Below are positions 1 to 6,852 of a stretch of DNA of 7,928 bases, piece after piece. The notes under the pieces are model-generated. The model had not been told where the DNA came from. It was given only the letters and a program-made list of their open reading frames with translations, and ran no database searches. This DNA comes from Collinsella aerofaciens (GTDB lineage Bacteria > Actinomycetota > Coriobacteriia > Coriobacteriales > Coriobacteriaceae), in NCBI GenBank assembly GCA_008671285.1, contig RPYR01000010.1, positions 1-7,928 of the forward strand. The letters are read 5' to 3'. Made by a program: the position numbers and the translations under genes. The first letter of the stretch is position 1. Each line of letters begins with the position of its first letter.

Positions 1-826
1 CGGCGCCCGAAGAGATGTTACGCATGCCGCAGGTAAAGCACATGGTAGTCGTCTCGCTATATGGCAGATGCAGCGCACGGGCGACCAGAAAACCGACGAC
101 AAAGCCGCTGATGGCGAAGGCCAAAATAAAGAGGGCGACTTCCAGGCGCACCGCGTTCATGTGCAGCACGTACTCGCTCATGGCGGTGGAGTTGGAGGCG
201 ATAACGCCCATCATCATGAATTTGCAGGCGGGCGAGAGCGCGGGGGAGAGCTTCTCGTGTCCCCATCCACGCGTGAGCTCGTTGATCACGATGCCGAGCA
301 CGGCGGGGATGGCGATCATAAAGGCCATGTCCTGCATCATGCTCGGCACATCGATCGAGACGGTGGCACCCAACAAGAGCTTAAGCGTGAGCGGAATCGT
401 CACAGGGGAGATAACCGAGGACGTCAGGATGATGGTGAGCGCGAGCGGGCCGTTGCCGCCGAACATGCTGATCCACATAAAAGCGGTGACGGCCACGGGC
501 ACGCTGTACTCGAGCACGATGCCGCAGACAAGGTTGGGGTTGGAGCCAAAGAAGAGTGACCCTATGGCATACGCCGCGATGGGAATAAGCACTGCCGAGA
601 CCAGCAGCGCCAGAATCAGGTGCAGCGGACGGTGGAACACCTCGGCTACCTGGTGAAAGGTGTTGCTGAGCGCGCCCTGAAACGTCATAAAGGCGAAGAG
701 GGCGGGAACAATGGGCTTGAGCACGCCGATCTGCTGGGGAAAGAGCACGCCGAGCGCCACGCAAATCGGAACGATGATCTGCATATGCCCCGCGAGGAAC
801 TTTCCCAGTCCAGCCCATTGCTTCAT
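1..826 (-). CDS. Bile acid:sodium symporter (BASS/SBF) superfamily transporter, 3'-truncated by the window edge
   Basis: The minus strand reads open for 275 codons from ATG at 826-824 to the window edge without a stop, so the C-terminus lies outside. The product is a polytopic membrane protein with about eight hydrophobic segments, near residues 14-31, 35-52, 68-90, 98-120, 126-151, 164-182, 199-216 and 227-248. The layout matches the BASS/SBF family, which has about ten segments and usually 300-330 residues, so roughly 30-50 residues are missing. The family's conserved region near the second crossover is recognisable as TCGMRNISSGA (265-275), where classical members have an ETGxQN-type motif. 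Family members move organic anions such as bile acids, pantoate or keto acids, often with sodium; the substrate cannot be read here. The start is supported by AGGGAG at 843-838, 11 bases upstream. It is transcribed divergently from recJ. Confidence is high for superfamily and low for substrate or coupling ion. Confidence 0.82.
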   Translation of the reverse strand, partial: MKQWAGLGKFLAGHMQIIVPICVALGVLFPQQIGVLKPIVPALFAFMTFQGALSNTFHQVAEVFHRPLHLILALLVSAVLIPIAAYAIGSLFFGSNPNLVCGIVLEYSVPVAVTAFMWISMFGGNGPLALTIILTSSVISPVTIPLTLKLLLGATVSIDVPSMMQDMAFMIAIPAVLGIVINELTRGWGHEKLSPALSPACKFMMMGVIASNSTAMSEYVLHMNAVRLEVALFILAFAISGFVVGFLVARALHLPYSETTTMCFTCGMRNISSGA

Positions 827-866
827 ATATCCCGTGACTCCCTTTATCCTCGAACTCGTTTGTATG

Positions 867-876
867 GATATGCTAG
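867..876 (+). promoter_or_regulatory. GATATGCTAG element, possible second -10 region upstream of recJ
   Basis: This ten-base string contains TATGCT (869-874), a 4/6 match to a sigma-70-type -10. The identical string occurs at 4344-4353, just before rel. No good -35 lies 16-18 bases upstream. If used, it would give recJ a longer leader starting near 881. It is a weak candidate, called mainly because of its repetition at a second gene start. Confidence 0.2.
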
Positions 877-947
877 ACGCTCGTATGCGTCCGTGCGGCT
901 GAAACGCTCGATTATTTCGAGGCCATTACCGCCATCGTTTGCCGAAA

Positions 948-965
948 CCGCGGCGCACCGCGGCG
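948..965. repeat. Tandem CCGCGGCG repeat, 10-bp period
   Basis: CCGCGGCG occurs at 948-955 and again at 958-965, separated by CA, so the copies repeat every 10 bp, about one helical turn. The second copy ends where the -35 region of the putative recJ promoter would lie. Because CCGCGG is self-complementary, the two copies can also pair as a 6-bp stem (948-953 with 958-963) around CGCA. It may be an operator for a regulator bound to one face of the helix, or merely GC-rich simple sequence. Confidence 0.35.
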
Positions 966-992
966 TTTTGCGTCCGCGCTGCACGGTATAAT
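964..992 (+). promoter_or_regulatory. Predicted promoter for the recJ-rel unit
   Basis: A perfect TATAAT lies at 987-992, which would place the start of transcription near 999. The -35 region is poor: with a 17-bp spacer it falls at 964-969 (CGTTTT), and alternatives such as TTTTGC (966-971) need a shorter spacer. A consensus -10 with a weak -35 suggests activator dependence or a tolerant sigma factor. It lies between the divergent transporter and recJ, about 50 bases before the leader ORF. Confidence 0.55.
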
Positions 993-1010
993 AAATCCGT
1001 TCAACAGATC

Positions 1011-1028
1011 TGCCTGCCGAAGCGGGCA
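1011..1028 (+). other. Leader hairpin 1, upstream of the recJ leader ORF
   Basis: TGCCTGC (1011-1017) pairs with GCGGGCA (1022-1028) around the tetraloop CGAA, giving seven pairs including one G-U. It lies in the predicted 5' UTR, just before the AGAGGA Shine-Dalgarno (1034-1039) of the leader ORF. Its 3' arm (GGGCA, 1024-1028) could instead pair with TGCCC at 1077-1081 in the second hairpin, so the two folds may compete. Function is unknown. Confidence 0.35.
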
Positions 1029-1048
1029 TACACAGAGGACTCATCGCT

Positions 1049-1114
1049 ATGAACCGTGAGAGGTATCGCGGCGACCTGCCCCTATCAGGGGTGGGTGCCT
1101 ATGTCATCGCTTAA
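1049..1114 (+). CDS. Possible 21-codon leader ORF overlapping the recJ start
   Basis: ATG at 1049 opens 21 codons (MNRERYRGDLPLSGVG followed by AYVIA) closed by TAA at 1112-1114. A good Shine-Dalgarno, AGAGGA at 1034-1039, sits nine bases before it. The ORF is in a different frame from recJ and runs 14 bases past the recJ ATG at 1101. It also reads through the whole hairpin that covers the recJ ribosome-binding site. The peptide resembles nothing I recognise, so the likelier role is coupling: ribosomes translating it would melt the hairpin and stop beside the recJ start. There is no recognisable run of one amino acid, so classic amino-acid attenuation is not indicated. An alternative is that it is a chance ORF. 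Confidence 0.45.
   Translation: MNRERYRGDLPLSGVGAYVIA
1070..1099 (+). promoter_or_regulatory. Hairpin sequestering the recJ ribosome-binding site
   Basis: ACCTGCCCCT (1074-1083) pairs with AGGGGTGGGT (1087-1096) around the loop ATC, giving ten pairs of which two are G-U. After a one-base bulge (G1073), GGC (1070-1072) pairs with GCC (1097-1099), for 13 pairs in all. The 3' arm contains the recJ Shine-Dalgarno AGGGG (1087-1091), and the stem ends one base before the recJ ATG at 1101. There is no T run, so it is not an intrinsic terminator. The expected effect is to block translation initiation unless the stem is opened, for example by ribosomes on the leader ORF. Confidence 0.5.
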
Positions 1115-4100
1115 GACGACGCATCGCTGGGCGGTCGCTCAGCAAAACCCCGAGCTCGAAAAGGAGCTTTCGGCTGGTCTGGGCATTCCCGGGCTGGTGG
1201 CGCGCATTATGGTCGCGCACGGCATTGGCTCCATCAAAGAGGGCCAATTGTTTTTGACGCCTTCGCTCGATCGCGACTGGGCCGACCCACTCATTATCCC
1301 GGGCATGTCGGTCGTTGCCGACCGCGTCGAGCGTGCTATTCGCAACCACGAGCACATTGCAGTCTTTGGCGATTTTGACGTTGACGGTATTACGTCGACC
1401 TGCCTGTTGACCGAGGCGCTGCGCACGTTTGGCGCCGATGTCACGCCGTTTATTCCGCATCGCTTTGACGAGGGCTACGGTCTTTCGCGCGCGGCACTCG
1501 ACCGCGTTAACGAGCTCGCTCGCCCCCAGCTGATCGTGACCGTCGATAACGGCATTGCCGCCAAGGAAGAGGTTTCCTATCTGGAGAGCCTGGGGATCGA
1601 TTTGGTGGTCACGGACCATCACGAGCCCTCCGACCAGGTGCCGCAGGGTGTGCCCCTGACCGACCCCAAGCTCGAGGACGAGGGCCCCTCGCGCGAGCTT
1701 GCCGGTGCTGGTGTGGCGCTCAAGCTGGTGCAAGTCCTGGGTGAGCGCCTGGGCAAGCCGTCGTATTGGCGTTCGCTAATCGAGGTCGCGGCGCTGGGCA
1801 CCGTGTCCGATATGATGCCGCTTACGCCCGAGAACCGCGCACTGGTCGCCGAGGGCATCCAGCAGATGCGCGTGACGGCCCGTCCCGGCTACATCGCACT
1901 TGCCGCGCTTGCCAAGGCGGACCTTTCGAGCATTACGGCGGATGGCCTGTCATTCTCGCTCATTCCCCGCTTAAACGCTGCCGGTCGCATGGCCGATCCC
2001 AAGCTGGCGCTCGACCTGCTGCTTGCCCGCAATCCCATCGAAGCAAGCGCGCTGGCGGCTGAGCTCGAGGAAATCAACCGCCAGCGCCGTGAGATCGAGG
2101 CGGAGCTCACGCGCGATGCCATGGCAAAGGTCGAGGAGACCTATGACGGCGGACGCGCGATCGTCGTGGGCGGCGAAGGCTGGCACGAGGGTGTCAAGGG
2201 CATCGTGGCAAGCCGTCTGACCAACCGCTATCACGTGCCGGCGCTGCTGTTCTCGATCGAGGACGGTATCGCGCGCGGTTCTGGTCGCTCGGTGGGCAAA
2301 GTTAACCTGTTTGACGCCGTCGAGCGCTGTTCCGACCTGCTGATTCGTCGCGGCGGACATGCCGGTGCGGTGGGTGTGACCATCGAGGCATCCAAGCTCG
2401 ATGAATTCCGTCGTCGCCTTTCCGCCGTGCTATCGGAGATTCCCGCCGAGGACTTTGAAGACATCGACGAGGTTGCCGCCACGGTCGACCTTTCCGAGCT
2501 GAATATCGAGACTATAGAGCAGATTTCCCGTCTTGAGCCGTTTGGCCAGTGCAACAAGGTGCCGCTGCTGGCCGCCGAGGGCGTGACGATGTGCGATCGC
2601 GCCGTGGTGGGCAAAACCGGCGAGCACATGCGCTTTGTGGCGACCGATGGCGCCGCGAGCGTGCCGGCCATTATGTTCCGCGTGCCGCAAATCGATAAGC
2701 TCATCAACTGCGATAGCGCTGTCGACTTGGTGTTCGAGGCCGTTGCCGAGCATTGGCAGGGGCGTGTGAAGCCCAAGCTCATGATCAAGGATGTCTTGGT
2801 GCGCGATACCACGGCGTCCAATATCGACGATCCGGCATGTGAACTTCGCCGCGGCGTGCAACCGGCGGATTCTGGCCTGCGCCTGGAGTCGCGTAAACGC
2901 GAGACGCTCGCCCAGCTTTCTTATGCTGAGCTCACGCGCTCGCTTATCCATAGCTTTATCGGCTCGAACCAGCCGCACCGCGCGCAGGTCGAGGCGCTCG
3001 ATGCCCTGGCCGATCACCAAAGTGTTCTGGCCGTTATGGGAACGGGGCGCGGCAAGTCGCTCATCTTTCATGTGCATGCCGCGCGCGAGGCGGTTCTTCG
3101 CGGGCGTGCGAGCATCTTTGTCTATCCGCTGCGCGCGCTCGTTGCCGACCAGGCCTATCACCTCTCGTCGACGATGGCATCGCTTGGCATTGGCGTTGGC
3201 GTGCTGACCGGCGAGACCGTGGAGGCCGCACGCGATGACGTGTTCGCCGGCCTAGCTTCGGGCCGCACCGGTATCGTGCTCACGACGCCCGAGTTCCTAT
3301 CTATCCACCGTGACCGCTTCGCGCGTTCGGGCCGCATCGGCTTTGGCGTTATCGATGAGGCGCACCACGCCGGTCTTGCCAAGGGCGGCGACCGCAGCGC
3401 CTATCTCGACATGCCCGATATCCTCAAAGCCCTGGGCGACCCGGTCGTTATGGCTGCGACGGCCACCGCGACGGCTCCGGTTGTGGCCGAGCTTGCCCGC
3501 ATGTTGCCGATCACTCGCACGGTGGTCGACGAGACGGTGCGCGAGAACCTGCGGCTCGAGGACGACCGCGATCTTGCAAGTCGCGAGAACCGTTTGGTGT
3601 CGATTGTGGCGACGGGGGAAAAGACCGTCATCTACGTCAATTCGCGCGACCAGTCCGTGGCGCTCGCCAAGACGTTGCGCAAGCGTGTGCCCGATTGCGC
3701 AACCCATATCGCGTTCTATAACGCGGGGCTTGTGCGTTCCGATCGCCGTCGCGTGGAGGAAGCATTCCGAGACGGCAGCCTCAGCTGCATCGTCTCGACA
3801 TCTGCCTTTGGCGAGGGCGTCAACCTGCCCGATATCCGCCATGTCGTGCTCTATCACATGCCGTTTGGCGGCATTGAGTTTAACCAGATGAGCGGCCGTG
3901 CCGGTCGCGATGGCCAGCCCGCCGTGATCCACCTGCTCTATTCGTCGCGCGATGCCCGCATTAACGAGCGCCTGCTCGACTGCTACGCACCCGAGCGCGA
4001 CGAGCTCGTCACACTCTATCGCGCGCTGCAGACCATGTGGCGCTCCAACCGCGGCAAGACCGGGGATGATTCATTCTGCGCAAGCGATATCGACATCGCG

Positions 4101-4388
4101 CAGATGTGCCTTGCCATCGATGCCCGCACGCCGGTCGACGAGCGCTCGGTGGAAAGCGGCCTAGGAATCTTCGAAGAGCTTGGTTTCTGTCGCGTTTCGG
4201 GGTTTGACGACACCCGTCGCATCGCGATGGCCGAAAACCCCGGCCGCGTGCAATTGAGCAGGTCAATTCGCTATTTGGAGGGCTTGCGCTCGCGCATGGA
4301 GTTTTCGGCTTTCCGGAGCTGGGCGCTCGATTCGTGCGCTTCTGATATGCTAGCCAAAGTTAACCGCCCGATCGTACCGCGGGCCTAG
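1101..4388 (+). CDS. recJ: RecJ single-strand exonuclease fused to a RecQ-like SF2 helicase
   Basis: This 1095-residue protein joins two enzymes. Residues 1-570 form a complete RecJ, a Mg/Mn-dependent 5'-3' single-strand DNA exonuclease of the DHH family. Visible parts are DFDVDG (91-96), TVDNG (147-151), TDHHEP (171-176), GTVSDMMPL (233-241), the DHHA1 region with RLNAAGRM (290-297) and GGHAGAVG (418-425), then the OB-like segment (about 455-570). Residues 610-950 form an SF2 helicase: RecQ-like motif 0 (619-636), Walker A GTGRGKS (647-653), DEAH (752-755), ATATAT (786-791) and QMSGRAGRDG (929-938). The last 140 residues resemble the C-terminal part of Firmicutes RecJ and lack the RecQ zinc-binding cysteines. 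Expected role is unwinding and resection in recombinational repair. ATG 1101 is chosen for its AGGGG; in-frame GTG 1056 lacks a properly spaced site. rel follows after 15 bases. The family call is firm; helicase activity is inferred. Confidence 0.93.
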   Translation: MSSLKTTHRWAVAQQNPELEKELSAGLGIPGLVARIMVAHGIGSIKEGQLFLTPSLDRDWADPLIIPGMSVVADRVERAIRNHEHIAVFGDFDVDGITSTCLLTEALRTFGADVTPFIPHRFDEGYGLSRAALDRVNELARPQLIVTVDNGIAAKEEVSYLESLGIDLVVTDHHEPSDQVPQGVPLTDPKLEDEGPSRELAGAGVALKLVQVLGERLGKPSYWRSLIEVAALGTVSDMMPLTPENRALVAEGIQQMRVTARPGYIALAALAKADLSSITADGLSFSLIPRLNAAGRMADPKLALDLLLARNPIEASALAAELEEINRQRREIEAELTRDAMAKVEETYDGGRAIVVGGEGWHEGVKGIVASRLTNRYHVPALLFSIEDGIARGSGRSVGKVNLFDAVERCSDLLIRRGGHAGAVGVTIEASKLDEFRRRLSAVLSEIPAEDFEDIDEVAATVDLSELNIETIEQISRLEPFGQCNKVPLLAAEGVTMCDRAVVGKTGEHMRFVATDGAASVPAIMFRVPQIDKLINCDSAVDLVFEAVAEHWQGRVKPKLMIKDVLVRDTTASNIDDPACELRRGVQPADSGLRLESRKRETLAQLSYAELTRSLIHSFIGSNQPHRAQVEALDALADHQSVLAVMGTGRGKSLIFHVHAAREAVLRGRASIFVYPLRALVADQAYHLSSTMASLGIGVGVLTGETVEAARDDVFAGLASGRTGIVLTTPEFLSIHRDRFARSGRIGFGVIDEAHHAGLAKGGDRSAYLDMPDILKALGDPVVMAATATATAPVVAELARMLPITRTVVDETVRENLRLEDDRDLASRENRLVSIVATGEKTVIYVNSRDQSVALAKTLRKRVPDCATHIAFYNAGLVRSDRRRVEEAFRDGSLSCIVSTSAFGEGVNLPDIRHVVLYHMPFGGIEFNQMSGRAGRDGQPAVIHLLYSSRDARINERLLDCYAPERDELVTLYRALQTMWRSNRGKTGDDSFCASDIDIAQMCLAIDARTPVDERSVESGLGIFEELGFCRVSGFDDTRRIAMAENPGRVQLSRSIRYLEGLRSRMEFSAFRSWALDSCASDMLAKVNRPIVPRA
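4343..4351 (+). promoter_or_regulatory. Possible internal extended -10 promoter for rel
   Basis: TGATATGCT at 4343-4351, inside the end of recJ, fits an extended -10 (TGnTATnnT) with no clear -35. It would start transcription near 4358 and leave a leader of about 46 bases before the rel ATG. It could allow rel to be expressed apart from recJ. Confidence 0.3.
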
Positions 4389-4403
4389 GGGAAGGGGACC
4401 TCG

Positions 4404-6764
4404 ATGGATGCCGCAGCCCGTACTGCCCATGATTCCACCCTCCAGCCGTTTTCGGAGATGGAGCACTATAAGCATGCCGATGAGCTGCCGCCCGAGATTA
4501 TGGCGGACAGCTACGACAAGCTGGAGCGTCTGTGCCTCAAATATATGAATGAGGACGACTTTTCTAAGGTTGAGCAGGCCTACTGCTTTGCTGCCGAGAA
4601 GCATTGCAACCAAAAGCGGCGCTCGGGTGAGATGTACATCAACCATCCCGTCGAGGTGGCCATCATTCTGGCCGATCTTAAGATGGACTGTGACGTGGTG
4701 TGCGCCGCGCTGCTGCACGATACCGTCGAGGATACCGAGACTTCGCTTGCCGATGTTTCCGGCCTGTTTGGCGATACGGTGGCCGAGCTCGTCGATGGCG
4801 TGACCAAGCTCACCAACATCGAAGTCGACAGCATGGACGAGAAACAGGCCCTCACGCTGCGCAAGATGTTCCTCGCCATGTCCAAGGACATCCGCGTCAT
4901 CATCGTTAAGCTTGCCGACCGTCTGCACAACATGCGCACCCTTGCAGCCCTGCGTGAGGACCGTCGCCTGTTTAAGGCTCGCGAGACCATGGACGTGTAT
5001 GCGCCTCTGGCCGACCGTCTGGGCATGAGCTCCATTAAATGGGAGCTCGAGGACCTGTCCTTCTTCTACCTTGAGCCCGACGCCTACCAGCGCATCGCGC
5101 GCATGGTGGCTGAGTCGCGCGAGGTTCGCGAGCGCTATCTGGCCGAGACCATCAAGACGCTCACCGACGAGCTCAACCGCATTGGCCTGGAGGGCTTCCA
5201 GATCAACGGCCGCTCCAAGCACTATTGGTCCATCTACCAAAAGATGAAGCGCAAGGGCAAGGAATTCTCCGAGATCTACGATTTGGTGGCGCTGCGCGTT
5301 ATTACCCATTCGGTGCGCGATTGCTACTCCACGCTCGGCGCAGTGCATACGCTGTGGCACCCCATGCCCGGTCGCTTTAAAGACTATATCGCCATGCCCA
5401 AGGTCAATAACTACCAGTCGCTCCATACGACGGTTATCGGCCCCACGGCCCGCCCGCTCGAGATTCAGATTCGAACCTATGAGATGCATGAGCAGGCCGA
5501 GTACGGCATTGCCGCCCACTGGCTATATAAGAAGTCGGGCGGATCGTCTGCTTCCAAGACCAATGACGCTCAACGTTTGGACGACCAGATCAACTGGCTC
5601 AAGCATTCGCTCGATTGGGCTGCGTCTGATGAGATCACCGACGCCAAGGAATACCTGCATTCGCTGAAGGTCGACCTCTTCGATCAGGAGATCTTCGTCT
5701 TTACGCCCAAGGGCGAGGTCATGGCGCTTCGTGCCGGCTCCACGCCGCTCGACTTTGCCTATGCCGTTCACACCGAGGTGGGAAACCATTGCGTCGGCGC
5801 CAAAATCAACGGTGCGGTGGCTCCGCTCACGCACGAGATTAAGACGGGTGACCGTGTCGAGATCCTGACTAACAAGAGTTCCAAGCCGTCGCGTGATTGG
5901 CTCAAGATCGTTAAGACGCCTTCCGCCAAGTCAAAGATCCGCCGCTATTTTGCCGCTGCGACCAAGGATGACGACGCTGCTGCCGGCCGCGATATGCTGG
6001 CCAAGGACCTGCGGAAGCGTGGCTATGGCATTTCTACGCCGCGTTCGACGCGTGCGCTCAACGCCGTAGCGGAGCAGTTTAACTTCAAGCAGCTCGAGGA
6101 CCTGTTTGCCGCCGTCGGCGCCGGCAAGGTTGCCCCGCGCACTGTGGGCAATAAGGTCGAGCAAATCTTGGACCCCAAGCCCGAGGAACAGCTCACCAAG
6201 GCCGAGGCTATCGCCGAGGTCGTGAAACAGCCTGCTCGCGGCTCCAACCGCAAGCCGCAAAAGCGCGGCAAGAGCGCCAGTAACGGCATTATCGTCAAGG
6301 GCGAGAGCAACAGCGGCCTGCTGGTCCGTCTGGCTCATTGCTGCAACCCCGTGACGGGCGACGACATCGTCGGCTTCATCACGCGCGGTCGTGGCGTTTC
6401 GGTACATCGCGCCAACTGCCCCAACGTCAAGGGTCTTATGGAACATCCCGAGCGCATGATCGATGTGGAGTGGGACGGCGCTGCCGACACCCTCTTCCAG
6501 GTCGAGATCGTGGTCGAGTGCTTGGACCGTATGGGCCTGCTCAAGGATGTCACCATTGCCATTGGCGATGCGGGCGGCAATATCCTTTCTGCCGCCACGT
6601 CGACCAACCGCGAGGGTATTGCAACCCTGCGCTTTATGGTCGAGATCTCGGACGCGAGTGGTCTGGATCCGCTGCTGGCTTCCATCAGCAGTGTCGATTC
6701 GGTCTACGACGCTCGCCGTCTTATGCCCGGCGAAGGCGGAGCTCAGCTCAAGCGCCGTGTGTAG
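4404..6764 (+). CDS. rel: Bifunctional (p)ppGpp synthetase/hydrolase (RelA/SpoT family, Rel type)
   Basis: This is a full-length, 786-residue long RSH protein that makes (p)ppGpp from ATP and GDP/GTP and also degrades it, driving the stringent response on starved ribosomes. The HD hydrolase domain is intact: RRSGEMYINHP (72-82), HDTVED (105-110) and KLADRLHNMRTL (169-180). The synthetase domain has GRSKHYWSIYQKM (269-281), RFKDYIAMPKVNNYQSLH (324-341) and EIQIRTYEMHEQAEYGIAAHW (353-373, first and last residues included). RFKD, rather than the EFDD of E. coli RelA, is the signature of bifunctional enzymes. The regulatory half has a TGS domain (about 428-490), a zinc-finger-like segment with C646, C647, H668 and C672, and a C-terminal ACT domain (about 696-775). 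The start has GAAGGGGA (4391-4398) just upstream. It follows recJ by 15 bases, so co-transcription is likely, though an internal promoter is possible. Both activities should be present. Confidence 0.96.
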   Translation: MDAAARTAHDSTLQPFSEMEHYKHADELPPEIMADSYDKLERLCLKYMNEDDFSKVEQAYCFAAEKHCNQKRRSGEMYINHPVEVAIILADLKMDCDVVCAALLHDTVEDTETSLADVSGLFGDTVAELVDGVTKLTNIEVDSMDEKQALTLRKMFLAMSKDIRVIIVKLADRLHNMRTLAALREDRRLFKARETMDVYAPLADRLGMSSIKWELEDLSFFYLEPDAYQRIARMVAESREVRERYLAETIKTLTDELNRIGLEGFQINGRSKHYWSIYQKMKRKGKEFSEIYDLVALRVITHSVRDCYSTLGAVHTLWHPMPGRFKDYIAMPKVNNYQSLHTTVIGPTARPLEIQIRTYEMHEQAEYGIAAHWLYKKSGGSSASKTNDAQRLDDQINWLKHSLDWAASDEITDAKEYLHSLKVDLFDQEIFVFTPKGEVMALRAGSTPLDFAYAVHTEVGNHCVGAKINGAVAPLTHEIKTGDRVEILTNKSSKPSRDWLKIVKTPSAKSKIRRYFAAATKDDDAAAGRDMLAKDLRKRGYGISTPRSTRALNAVAEQFNFKQLEDLFAAVGAGKVAPRTVGNKVEQILDPKPEEQLTKAEAIAEVVKQPARGSNRKPQKRGKSASNGIIVKGESNSGLLVRLAHCCNPVTGDDIVGFITRGRGVSVHRANCPNVKGLMEHPERMIDVEWDGAADTLFQVEIVVECLDRMGLLKDVTIAIGDAGGNILSAATSTNREGIATLRFMVEISDASGLDPLLASISSVDSVYDARRLMPGEGGAQLKRRV

Positions 6765-6797
6765 GTGCGAGAGCCTCTCAGCATCATAGATATTGGT

Positions 6798-6835
6798 TAC
6801 GTTCGAGGCATCGTTTGGTGCCTCGAACGTATTTT
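6798..6835 (+). terminator. Terminator-like hairpin between rel and the MBL hydrolase gene
   Basis: TACGTTCGAGGCA (6798-6810) pairs perfectly over 13 bp with TGCCTCGAACGTA (6819-6831) around an eight-base loop, followed at once by TTTT (6832-6835). This has the form of an intrinsic terminator for the recJ-rel transcript, but the T run is short. The next gene's AGAAGGAGGG begins at 6836, so there is no space downstream for a separate promoter. Partial read-through is therefore likely. Confidence 0.7.
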
Positions 6836-6852
6836 AGAAGGAGGGTATGCGC

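Noticed and set aside
15..656. 213-codon plus-strand ORF at the left edge
   Set aside because: It lies opposite the transporter, whose minus-strand translation is a coherent multi-segment membrane protein. The plus-strand product resembles no family and has no convincing ribosome-binding site.
907..921. CTCGA-TTATT-TCGAG inverted repeat in the divergent region
   Set aside because: Five-base arms with no extension are common by chance at this length, and there is no clear promoter next to it. Kept only as a note.
948..969. CCGCGG stem followed by CGTTTT as an intrinsic terminator
   Set aside because: No plus-strand gene lies upstream to be terminated, the stem is only six pairs and the T run is short. 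A promoter or operator role fits the place better.
1056..1100. GTG at 1056 as the recJ start, adding 15 residues
   Set aside because: The AGAGGA before it is 16 bases away and fits ATG 1049 better, while ATG 1101 has AGGGG at good spacing. The added residues do not resemble a RecJ N-terminus. The choice is still not certain.
4350..5519. Long 389-codon minus-strand ORF opposite rel
   Set aside because: It is fully antisense to strongly conserved Rel domains, and its translation is rich in His, Leu and Gly with no recognisable family. Long antisense frames are expected from GC-biased third positions.
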